Of a stretch of DNA of 8,520 nucleotides, positions 1-6,103 are shown one piece after another. Source of the stretch: DATMXT01 sp035560415 (lineage in GTDB: Bacteria; Bacillota; Clostridia; Oscillospirales; Feifaniaceae); the NCBI GenBank assembly GCA_035560415.1, contig DATMZG010000130.1, forward strand, positions 1-8,520, read 5' to 3'. The notes under the pieces were generated by a model that ran no database searches, was not told where the DNA came from, and saw only the letters and a list, made by a program, of their open reading frames with translations. The position numbers and the translations under genes were made by a program. The number at the start of each line of letters is the position of its first letter. Within the stretch, counting starts at the first letter, position 1.

Positions 1-549
1 GATGTCGGGCTCGCCCGCCGGAATGTCGTGCAGACCCATAATGGAGGCCGGATGGTTTAAATTGAGCTCCAAAATGACCTTGTCGGCGGCCTTGATAAAG
101 GCGGGGGTGGCCCCGACCGAGAGGGTCGGCACAAAGGCGCCGTCCGGGAGAATCATGGCGCAGTCGACGACAGCCATGTTCACATGCCCCAAAAGCCCCT
201 TGAGGGCGGCGCCGGGCACATGGCCGAGGTGGATGTCGGCATAGAGCGTTTTGCCGGCGTTGATGGCCTTGCGGGCGTCGGCGTTGGACTGGAAGGGATA
301 GCGCCTGGCCATGAGGCCGGCCCTTGTCAGGGCGCCGTCGATCTCGTCGCCGACCGAGGCGCCGCAGATGACGTTAAGCCCCGTCGCGGTGCCCTGCTCG
401 GCGATTGCCGCCGGCACCGTTTTGGGGCAGCCCACCCCGGTAAAGCCGCTGAAGGCCACCGTCATGCCGGGCTTCACGAGGGCGGCGGCCTCACTGGCCG
501 CCATGACTTTATTTTGCAGCGCGGGCGATAAAATTCTGTCTTTATACAT
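1..549 (-). CDS. Acetyl-CoA hydrolase / succinate CoA-transferase family protein (Cat1/ScpC-like), N-terminal part
   Basis: The first 183 residues of a class I CoA-transferase; the frame stays open to the window edge, so the gene is cut off, not broken. The start MYKDRILSPALQNKV is followed by EAAALVKPGMTVAFSGFTG (about 20-38), then CGASVGDEIDG (59-69), the block ARRYPFQSNADARKAINAG (78-96), HLGHVP (104-109) and DKVILELNLNHP (154-165). This order is characteristic of Cat1 (succinyl-CoA:CoA transferase) and acetyl-CoA hydrolase proteins of about 500 residues. They move CoA between acids through a glutamyl-CoA intermediate; the catalytic Glu lies in the missing C-terminal part, so activity and acid partner cannot be checked. 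A GGGGGTG site (557-563) sits 7 nt before the ATG. The gene begins 24 bp after the flavoprotein stop and is probably the fourth gene of the thiolase operon. Family assignment is firm; substrate choice is not. Confidence 0.9.
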   Translation of the reverse strand, partial: MYKDRILSPALQNKVMAASEAAALVKPGMTVAFSGFTGVGCPKTVPAAIAEQGTATGLNVICGASVGDEIDGALTRAGLMARRYPFQSNADARKAINAGKTLYADIHLGHVPGAALKGLLGHVNMAVVDCAMILPDGAFVPTLSVGATPAFIKAADKVILELNLNHPASIMGLHDIPAGEPDI

Positions 550-573
550 CTGGTCGCACCCCCGATTTAATGC

Positions 574-1881
574 CTATTTGATGACGCCGGCCGCCTGCTG
601 CACCGCGTCCCACACCGAGGCGAAGGGCGGCGCGTAGGCGAGGTCGCAAAACGCGAGCTCCCGGGCCGTCATTTTGCGGTCGATGGCGACGGTCAGCGTG
701 TCGATGCGCAGGGCGCACTCCTTCTCCCCCGCCATCTGGGCGCCGAGCAGCACTTTTGACGACTTGTCGTAGACGAGCTTGACCGTGAGCTTGACGCTGC
801 CGGGATAATACCGGGCGTGGGAGCCGGCCTCGACTGTGACGGCTCCGAAGTTCAACCCCGCAGCCGCGGCTTCGGCCTCGGTGACGCCGGTTCTCGCCAG
901 CTCCCTGTCAAAGCAGCGCAGCATGGCCGAGCCCAGAGCCCCCGGCAGCGGCTTGCCGCTGCCCGCAATGCGGTCGGCCAGCACCCGGCCCTGCTTGTTG
1001 GCGTTGGTGCCGAGTGGCAGGTAGACCGGCTTATTCAAGACGGCGTGCCACACGGTGGCGCAGTCGCCGGCGGCGTAGACGTCGGGCAGCGAGGTCTCCA
1101 TATACTCGTTTGTGACAATGGCCCCGTTTTTCAGCATCTCGGGGGCGGCCCCCGCAAAAATACCGGTGGCGGGGCGAACGCCGACCGACAGCACGGTGAG
1201 CTCAGTCGGATAGCGGCCACGGTCGGTCGCGACAAAGTCGTCCCCGATCTCCTCCACCCGCTCGCCGCACTTCACGTCGACGCCGCCGCGGATGAGGGCC
1301 TCCTGCGCGATTTTAGAAAACTCGGGGTCAAAGCCGGGCAGCACCCGGTCTTGCGCCTCAATGACCGTGAGGTCAATGCAAAGGCGCCGAAAGGCTTCGG
1401 CCAACTCCAGCCCGATATAGCCGCCGCCGACAATGACGGCCCGCTTTGCGAGCTTCGCGGCCTCCTTGATGCGCTCGCCGTCCTCAAGGGTCTTGAGGGC
1501 AAAGGCTTTTGAAGCCCCCGGCAAGGGCGGCCGGATGGAGGCGGCGCCGGTCGCGACGATGAGCTTGTCATACCCCTCAGTGTGAACCTCACCGGTTTTC
1601 AGGTTCTTGACGGTGACGGTTTTGGCGTCGGCGTCGACCGACAGCGCCTCGTGGTAAAGCCGCAGGTCGACCCCCGAATCAATGAACTCCGGCGCTTTGC
1701 GAATGCGCATTTTGTCGATGTCGTTGTTTTCGCCGCCGATATAGTAAGGCAGCCCGCAGGCGCCGTAGGAGACCTCGTTCGTCTTCTCAAAGACGACGAC
1801 TTCAACGTCCTTGCCTTTTCGCATCAGGCGGGCAGCGGCGGACATTCCGCCGGGGTTGCCGCCGATGATGATGATTTTCAT
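574..1881 (-). CDS. FAD-dependent oxidoreductase, CoA-disulfide reductase / NADH oxidase-like
   Basis: A 435-residue flavoprotein of the pyridine nucleotide-disulfide reductase superfamily, single-cysteine branch, which uses NAD(P)H to reduce CoA disulfide, persulfides or oxygen. Seen in order: an N-terminal FAD Rossmann motif IIIIGGNPGGMSAAAR (3-18), the active-site segment SYGACGLPYYIGG (38-50) with Cys42, the NAD(P)H Rossmann motif VIVGGGYIGLELAEAF (149-164), the second FAD motif VYAAGDCA (268-275), and a dimerisation domain with HARYYPG (355-361) and YAPPFASVWD (416-425), both close to coenzyme A-disulfide reductases. Length fits the family and no C-terminal rhodanese domain is present. 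The start is set by AGGAGGA (1888-1894) and by an ATGA overlap with the DUF35 gene. The first motif reads GGNPGG where relatives commonly have a GGVAGG-like sequence. CoA-disulfide reductase is the best guess given the CoA-linked neighbours, but an NADH oxidase or polysulfide reductase role is possible. Confidence 0.9.
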   Translation of the reverse strand: MKIIIIGGNPGGMSAAARLMRKGKDVEVVVFEKTNEVSYGACGLPYYIGGENNDIDKMRIRKAPEFIDSGVDLRLYHEALSVDADAKTVTVKNLKTGEVHTEGYDKLIVATGAASIRPPLPGASKAFALKTLEDGERIKEAAKLAKRAVIVGGGYIGLELAEAFRRLCIDLTVIEAQDRVLPGFDPEFSKIAQEALIRGGVDVKCGERVEEIGDDFVATDRGRYPTELTVLSVGVRPATGIFAGAAPEMLKNGAIVTNEYMETSLPDVYAAGDCATVWHAVLNKPVYLPLGTNANKQGRVLADRIAGSGKPLPGALGSAMLRCFDRELARTGVTEAEAAAAGLNFGAVTVEAGSHARYYPGSVKLTVKLVYDKSSKVLLGAQMAGEKECALRIDTLTVAIDRKMTARELAFCDLAYAPPFASVWDAVQQAAGVIK

Positions 1882-2270
1882 GCAGGATCCTCCTCAAAAA
1901 CCGGAAGGTAAAAACCTTCCCCAATATCGCGCCAGATAAGCTTCACCGGCATGCCGCACCGGCACGCCCCTTCGACATTTGAGAGCATGCGCACCCCCTC
2001 GGCAAGGTCGATGGAGGCGACGGTGTAGGGGGTCTTGCCCTCAAAGTCCTTATGCATCGCCCGGTGAAAGACGACGTAGGAGTAGACGGTCCCCCGTCCG
2101 GCCGATTCAATGCGCTCAAACTCAGTCGAGTGACACTTCGGGCAGACGACAGAAGCCGGATGGCGCACCGTGCCGCACTTCGCGCAGCGCTGGAAAGTCA
2201 GCTTTTTCTCTTTGCATAGTTCCCAGAAGGGCGCCGAATCGGTGTTAAGTCTTGGCAGCATGCCGGTCAC
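1878..2270 (-). CDS. Zinc-ribbon / OB-fold DUF35 protein, partner subunit of the thiolase-like protein
   Basis: A 130-residue DUF35 protein. After an N-terminal helical part (PFWELCKEKK, 14-23) comes a rubredoxin-like zinc ribbon with CxxC pairs at Cys29/Cys32 and Cys43/Cys46, then an OB-fold region (about 55-127) containing GRGTVYSYVVFHR (59-70) and PYTVASIDLAEG (81-92). Proteins of this family (BbsA of anaerobic toluene degradation, the DUF35 part of steroid side-chain aldolases) form complexes with SCP2-type thiolases or aldolases and help bind the acyl-CoA. The neighbouring gene is such a thiolase, and the two overlap by 4 bp (GTGA), which suggests coupled translation and fixed stoichiometry. 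The start is either the GTG at 2270 or the ATG at 2261 (127 residues). A purine-rich run at 2271-2282 could serve either, and GGGGAG (2270-2275) lies 8 nt before the ATG. The role as thiolase/aldolase subunit is strongly supported by context; the substrate is unknown. Confidence 0.92.
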   Translation of the reverse strand: MTGMLPRLNTDSAPFWELCKEKKLTFQRCAKCGTVRHPASVVCPKCHSTEFERIESAGRGTVYSYVVFHRAMHKDFEGKTPYTVASIDLAEGVRMLSNVEGACRCGMPVKLIWRDIGEGFYLPVFEEDPA

Positions 2271-3427
2271 TCCCCTCTCTCCAAAATCATGGTCTCATTG
2301 CTCTGGATGACGGCCCCGTTGTCATTGACAAGGGCGAGGCCGCAGTTTGCAAGCTGACGCTCGCCGCACCGCCCCATGAGCTGCATGACGGCCTCCGACA
2401 CCCCCGTCAGCCCCATGAAATAGGCCTCCGACAGCATGCCGCCCGAGGTGTTTAAGGCGAAGTCCCCGCCCGGGCCGATGCGGGAGGCGTCGAGAAACTC
2501 CCGGGAGGCCTTTGGCTCAAAAAAGCCGTAGTCCCGCAAGGTGGCCTCGACCGTGTAAGTGAAGCAGTCGTAAATGTAGCAGGCGTCGATGTCGGCCGGT
2601 GTCACGCCGGCCATTTCAAAGGCCTTGCGCCCCGCGACGCAGGCGGCCGAGTTCGGGTCCTTGTGCATCAGCTTATACGGGGCGTCGGGCACGTTTGCCT
2701 GCCCGAAGCCCCGGACGGTGACAAGAGGGTGCTTGCGCAGGGCGCGGGCCCTGTCGGCCGTCGTCAGGACAATGGCCCTGCCGCCGTCCGAGACCGGCGT
2801 CGCGTCGAGGTTGCGAAAGGGCTCGACGAGGTAGGGCGTTTCAAGATACTCCTCCTTGGTCAGGGGCTTGCCGTACATGGAGGCGATGGGGTTGAGGCAA
2901 GCCCACCGGCGGTGGGCGACCGCGATTTCGCCCCAGACGTCGGGGCCGGTGCCGTCCTCATACATGGCGCGACGGGCCAGCATGGCGTATTTGGCCAGGG
3001 TGCTGATGTCGCCGAAGGCGGCCAGCTCGTCCGTGGGGGCGTCGCCCTCGAGCTCCTTGGAAAAAGAGCGGCGGGAGGAGCGGGCGTTGTCGCCGTAGGA
3101 GACGACGATGTACTTGCAGACGCCGAGTTCGAGAAGTCCCAGGGCGTGGGTCAGCCAGGAGCGGGTGCAGTAAAACTCCTCGCTCAGGGCAGAGGGGCGC
3201 AGCCCCAGCTGCTCGGCCGCCGTGAAAGCGTTGAAGTAGGTGTCGCCCTCCAGCACGTCGAAAAAGCGGTAGAGGAAGAGCCCGTCGACGTCATGCGGGG
3301 AAAGCCCCGCGTCGGCGATGGCGGCTGCCGCCGCTTCGACGTGGAAGCTTAAAGCCGACCGGCCGGGCACCTTGCCCTGCTTCGTATATCCTACGCCGCA
3401 GATTGCAAATTTGTTTTTGTACGCCAC
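2267..3427 (-). CDS. SCP2/BbsB-type thiolase-like (acetyl-CoA acetyltransferase family) or aldolase
   Basis: A 386-residue thiolase-fold protein of the lipid-transfer/SCP-x group that pairs with DUF35 proteins. It starts with KNKFAICGVGYTKQGK (4-19), typical of this group. Other blocks are HVEAAAAAIADAGLSPHDVD (29-48), YIVVSYGDN (106-114), PVSDGGRAIV (211-220), IYDCFTYTVEATL (285-297) and NTSGGMLSEAYFMGL (326-340). Cys87 is the candidate nucleophile. The usual thiolase GHPxGxTG motif is replaced by EAYFMGL, and the C-terminal Cys-Gly-rich motif by LVNDNGAV (366-373). Tyr286 and Tyr336 may therefore matter, as in DUF35-dependent retro-aldolases. The start is GTG at 3425-3427, preceded by AAGGAGGT (3432-3439) with 4-5 nt spacing; the frame is open further upstream, but that would overlap the end of gltX and has no family similarity. 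The gene overlaps the DUF35 gene by 4 bp. Thiolysis or condensation of a beta-ketoacyl-CoA, or retro-aldol cleavage of a beta-hydroxyacyl-CoA, are both possible. Confidence 0.9.
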   Translation of the reverse strand: MAYKNKFAICGVGYTKQGKVPGRSALSFHVEAAAAAIADAGLSPHDVDGLFLYRFFDVLEGDTYFNAFTAAEQLGLRPSALSEEFYCTRSWLTHALGLLELGVCKYIVVSYGDNARSSRRSFSKELEGDAPTDELAAFGDISTLAKYAMLARRAMYEDGTGPDVWGEIAVAHRRWACLNPIASMYGKPLTKEEYLETPYLVEPFRNLDATPVSDGGRAIVLTTADRARALRKHPLVTVRGFGQANVPDAPYKLMHKDPNSAACVAGRKAFEMAGVTPADIDACYIYDCFTYTVEATLRDYGFFEPKASREFLDASRIGPGGDFALNTSGGMLSEAYFMGLTGVSEAVMQLMGRCGERQLANCGLALVNDNGAVIQSNETMILERGE

Positions 3428-3431
3428 GTGG

Positions 3432-3439
3432 ACCTCCTT
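3432..3439 (-). promoter_or_regulatory. Ribosome binding site deciding the thiolase GTG start
   Basis: On the minus strand the sequence AAGGAGGT ends 4 nt before the GTG at 3425-3427. It is the best match to the anti-Shine-Dalgarno sequence near this gene, and it fixes the start although the reading frame continues open upstream into gltX. Confidence 0.85.
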
Positions 3440-3450
3440 ATGCAATAGTG

Positions 3451-3512
3451 TCACGGCGGGAGCCGGCCGCCTCTCCTCGGACGGGAGGGGCGCACGGAGC
3501 ATCCCGCCGTGA
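3451..3512 (-). repeat. Long inverted repeat in the leader between gltX and the thiolase gene
   Basis: A perfect 11-bp inverted repeat: TCACGGCGGGA at 3451-3461 and TCCCGCCGTGA at 3502-3512. Inside it is a second, imperfect 9-bp stem (3468-3476 with 3484-3492, one T/G pair on the plus-strand reading, one C/A mismatch on the minus-strand reading) with a 7-nt loop. It begins 6 nt after the gltX stop and ends about 12 nt before the thiolase Shine-Dalgarno sequence. In the minus-strand transcript no U-tract follows, so it does not look like an intrinsic terminator. It could be an mRNA-processing or stabilising element separating the synthetase genes from the CoA unit, or a cis-acting leader of the thiolase. 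I do not recognise it as a known riboswitch or T-box. I found no convincing promoter in the 91-bp gap. Confidence 0.7.
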
Positions 3513-3518
3513 ACCATA

Positions 3519-4964
3519 CTATGCTTTTTCGAGCAATGCGATACCGGTTTTAATGCGGCCGGTCGTCTCGTCTTTTCCGAGCAGGTCGGCAAGCTCAATG
3601 CCGCCGCCCGGCGTGAAGGCCTTGCCCGAGAGGGCCGTGCGCAGCGGCCAGAGCACCTGCCCGTTTTTGAGCCCCATTTTTTCAATGAGGGCGAAGACGG
3701 CGGCATGGATATTTTCGGCCGTCCAGTCGGTCACACCTTCGAGGGCGGGCAGCAGCTCCTTCAGGGCGGAGAGCGACACGGCCCTGTCGGTTTTCATCTT
3801 CTTGTGGACGTAGAGTTCGGCGTCGTAGTCCGGCAGCGCGTCGACAAAGTCGAGCTGCTCGGGGATGTCCGTGAGCTTCAGGCAGCGGGGCTGCACGAGG
3901 GCCGCGAGCTTGTCGGCGTCGCCGTTTTTGACGGCCTTTTCAATATAGGGCCGGGCGAGGGCCGTAAACTCGGCGGGCGCGAGGCGGCGAATGTATTCGC
4001 CGTTGAGCCACTCGAGCTTTGTCCTGTCGAAAATGGAGGGGGATTTGGAGATGCCCCCGATGTCAAAGGCCTCGATCATCTCGGGCAGCGTGAAGACTTC
4101 CTGCTCGCCGCCGGGGCTCCAGCCGAGAAGCGCAATATAGTTGAGCACGGCCTCCTTTAAGAAGCCCTGCGCGATCAAATCCTCATACGACGCGTCGCCG
4201 TTGCGCTTGGAGAGCTTGGCGTGCTGGTCTTTCATGACCGGCGGGCAGTGGACATAGATGGGCACCGGCCAGCCGAAGGCCTCGTATAATAAATTATACT
4301 TGGGGGCCGACGAGAGGTACTCGGTGCCGCGGACGACGTGGGAGATCTCCATGAGGTGGTCGTCGACGACGTTTGCGAAGTTGTAGGTGGGCAGCCCGTC
4401 CGACTTTAAGAGCACGTTGTCGTCGAGCGACTCGTTGGGGGTGCGCACGGTGCCGAAGACCGCGTCCTCAAAGGTCGTCGTCCCCTCCGGGATTTTCTGC
4501 CGGATGACGTAGGGGACGCCGGCCGCGAGCTTTTCGGCGACCTCTTCTTTTGTGAGGTTGCGGCAGTGCCCGTCGTACTTGGTGGGCTGTCCCGAGACCT
4601 CCTGCACCAGGCGGACCTCCTCGAGGCGCTCCTTGTCGCAAAAGCAGTAGTAGGCGGCGCCCTTTTCGACGAGTTCAAGGGCGTATTTCATATAGATGTC
4701 CCGCCGCTCGCTCTGGACGTAAGGCGCGTAGGGCCCGCCGACGTCGGGGCCCTCGTCGTGGACAAGCCCCGTCTCGGCAAGCGTCCGGTAAATGAGTTCG
4801 ACGGCCCCTTCCTTTTGCCGTTCCTGGTCGGTGTCCTCAATGCGCAGAATAAACGTCCCCCCCGCCTTGCGGGCGATGAGATAGGCGTACAGCGCCGTGC
4901 GCAGGTTGCCGACATGCATATACCCCGTAGGGCTTGGGGCAAACCGGGTTCTCACTTTACTCAT
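3519..4964 (-). CDS. gltX: Glutamyl-tRNA synthetase
   Basis: A 481-residue class I aminoacyl-tRNA synthetase that attaches glutamate to tRNA in the cytoplasm. The N-terminal ATP-binding signature is RFAPSPTGYMHVGNLRTAL (7-25), with MHVG as the HIGH-motif variant, followed by RIEDTDQER (41-49). The second signature KLSKR is at 250-254 within DQHAKLSKRNGD. The C-terminal anticodon-binding part continues to residue 481, a normal full length. A zinc-site spacing is partly kept: Cys107-x-Cys109-x24-Cys134, but the expected His two residues later is Asn136. Start: ATG at 4962-4964, with AAGGAG (4973-4978) 8 nt upstream. It overlaps the end of the lipoprotein gene by 8 bp, so it is probably translated from the glycyl-tRNA synthetase transcript. 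In organisms without a glutaminyl-tRNA synthetase this enzyme also charges tRNA-Gln for GatCAB; the window cannot decide that. Confidence 0.98.
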   Translation of the reverse strand: MSKVRTRFAPSPTGYMHVGNLRTALYAYLIARKAGGTFILRIEDTDQERQKEGAVELIYRTLAETGLVHDEGPDVGGPYAPYVQSERRDIYMKYALELVEKGAAYYCFCDKERLEEVRLVQEVSGQPTKYDGHCRNLTKEEVAEKLAAGVPYVIRQKIPEGTTTFEDAVFGTVRTPNESLDDNVLLKSDGLPTYNFANVVDDHLMEISHVVRGTEYLSSAPKYNLLYEAFGWPVPIYVHCPPVMKDQHAKLSKRNGDASYEDLIAQGFLKEAVLNYIALLGWSPGGEQEVFTLPEMIEAFDIGGISKSPSIFDRTKLEWLNGEYIRRLAPAEFTALARPYIEKAVKNGDADKLAALVQPRCLKLTDIPEQLDFVDALPDYDAELYVHKKMKTDRAVSLSALKELLPALEGVTDWTAENIHAAVFALIEKMGLKNGQVLWPLRTALSGKAFTPGGGIELADLLGKDETTGRIKTGIALLEKA

Positions 4965-6093
4965 TGACTACACTCCTTGACGTGTCCATCACGCATATCC
5001 AGATTTTCCCGGGCGAAAGGGTCAATGTGCTGCCGTCCGGGTTTGTAAGTACGAAAAATTCGCCGTCGCTCGCCTTGCTCCACTTGATTTTGCGTCCGCT
5101 GCCGCCCGAAAAGGCGTAGCCGGAGCCCGAGCCCACGAGGTCGCACCGCCGGCGCAGCGACTCGTCCCCCGGGATATTCTGACAGTAGGTTTTGAGGACG
5201 ATGACGGTGTCGCAGGTCAGCTGCTCACCGGTTGTGCCGTCAATCTGTTCCTTGCCGAACTGGCTGCGCAGATACCGCTCCCCGTCAAAGGTGAAGACGC
5301 CGGTCATGTTGTTGACAAACTGCACCTTGACGCTCTCCCCGGGCAAGTCGCCCGCCTGCCAGCCCGAGAAGTCAAAGAAGGGGGCGGTCTTCTCGGTCGT
5401 GTCCCGCACGCCGAAAGCGGCAATTGCGGCTGAGATTTTTTTGGATGAGGTCAGCACGCTGTGCTCATACCCCATGGACGAAATGCGGGCCTTGTCCCGC
5501 CAGTAGAGCACTCTCTCGACGTCGGCGTTGATGCCGTTGAGGCTCGTGATGCCATTGTCCATGATGTAGTGGATGGCGGCCGGGCTGTGCCCGTAGTGGA
5601 TGAAAATGGGGTCGAGGGGCAGCGCCCCCACCATGAAGTAGTCCCGCATGGAGCGCACCGAGCCCAACTCCTCAAAGCCGGCGTAGTCGTACATGACGTC
5701 GACCAGCCGCGTGATTTCGCCCTCGGCCGGGTATTCGAACATCAGCTCATAGTGGGAAACCCCTACCTGCGGGGTTGCTTTTTTCAGGTTGTTGATGACG
5801 ACTGCCACCGGTCGGCCGGGCGGGGTCGCCATGCCGAGCCCCGTCACGGGGTTGACATAGGGCAGCTCCTCGGGCGGGGGCTCCTGCGGCTTTTCAGGCT
5901 TTGGCCGGGTCAGCGCGAGGCCGGCGGGGGCGCGCCCCTCCAGCAGTGCTGCCGTCATAAAGACGGGGACTTCGGACTTCGTCCCCTCCGGCGCGGGGCC
6001 CGCCGGCTGCGCCTTTGGCGTGCAGCCGGTAAAAAAGGCTGTCAGCGCAAGGCCCATCGCAAGGGCGGCAGCTTTTGGCAATGAACGTCTCAT
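4957..6093 (-). CDS. DUF3048 domain-containing lipoprotein (YerB-like)
   Basis: A 378-residue predicted lipoprotein. A positively charged start (MRRSLPK) and hydrophobic stretch (8-21) lead to the lipobox-like FTGC with Cys24, the likely lipidated residue; it would be anchored on the outer face of the membrane. A proline-rich linker covers about 28-78. The DUF3048 region starts at NPVTGL (81-86) and continues with RPVAVVINNLKKATPQVGVSHYELMFEYPAEGEITR (block 94-129), GSVRSMRDYF (144-153) and IFIHYGHSPAA (163-173), all typical of this Firmicute family, whose best known member is Bacillus YerB. A second domain fills the C-terminal part (about 240-378). Biochemical function is unknown; a cell-envelope role is inferred from the signal only. 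AAGGA at 6101-6105 overlaps the glycyl-tRNA synthetase stop codon and lies 7 nt before the ATG. The gene is wedged between two synthetase genes, with a 10-bp gap on one side and an 8-bp overlap on the other. Confidence 0.93.
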   Translation of the reverse strand: MRRSLPKAAALAMGLALTAFFTGCTPKAQPAGPAPEGTKSEVPVFMTAALLEGRAPAGLALTRPKPEKPQEPPPEELPYVNPVTGLGMATPPGRPVAVVINNLKKATPQVGVSHYELMFEYPAEGEITRLVDVMYDYAGFEELGSVRSMRDYFMVGALPLDPIFIHYGHSPAAIHYIMDNGITSLNGINADVERVLYWRDKARISSMGYEHSVLTSSKKISAAIAAFGVRDTTEKTAPFFDFSGWQAGDLPGESVKVQFVNNMTGVFTFDGERYLRSQFGKEQIDGTTGEQLTCDTVIVLKTYCQNIPGDESLRRRCDLVGSGSGYAFSGGSGRKIKWSKASDGEFFVLTNPDGSTLTLSPGKIWICVMDTSRSVVNE

Positions 6094-6103
6094 GATTTCA
6101 TCC

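Noticed and set aside
817..1512. A 231-codon open frame on the plus strand
   Set aside because: It is antisense to the flavoprotein gene and shows no motif.
3451..3530. Intrinsic terminator after gltX
   Set aside because: A strong stem exists, but no U-tract follows it in the minus-strand transcript; the T-run at 3525-3529 is on the plus strand within the gltX end and does not directly follow the stem.
3428..3706. N-terminal extension of the thiolase frame upstream of 3427
   Set aside because: It would overlap the end of gltX in another frame and read through the inverted repeat. The AAGGAGGT site before the GTG at 3427 gives the normal family N-terminus.
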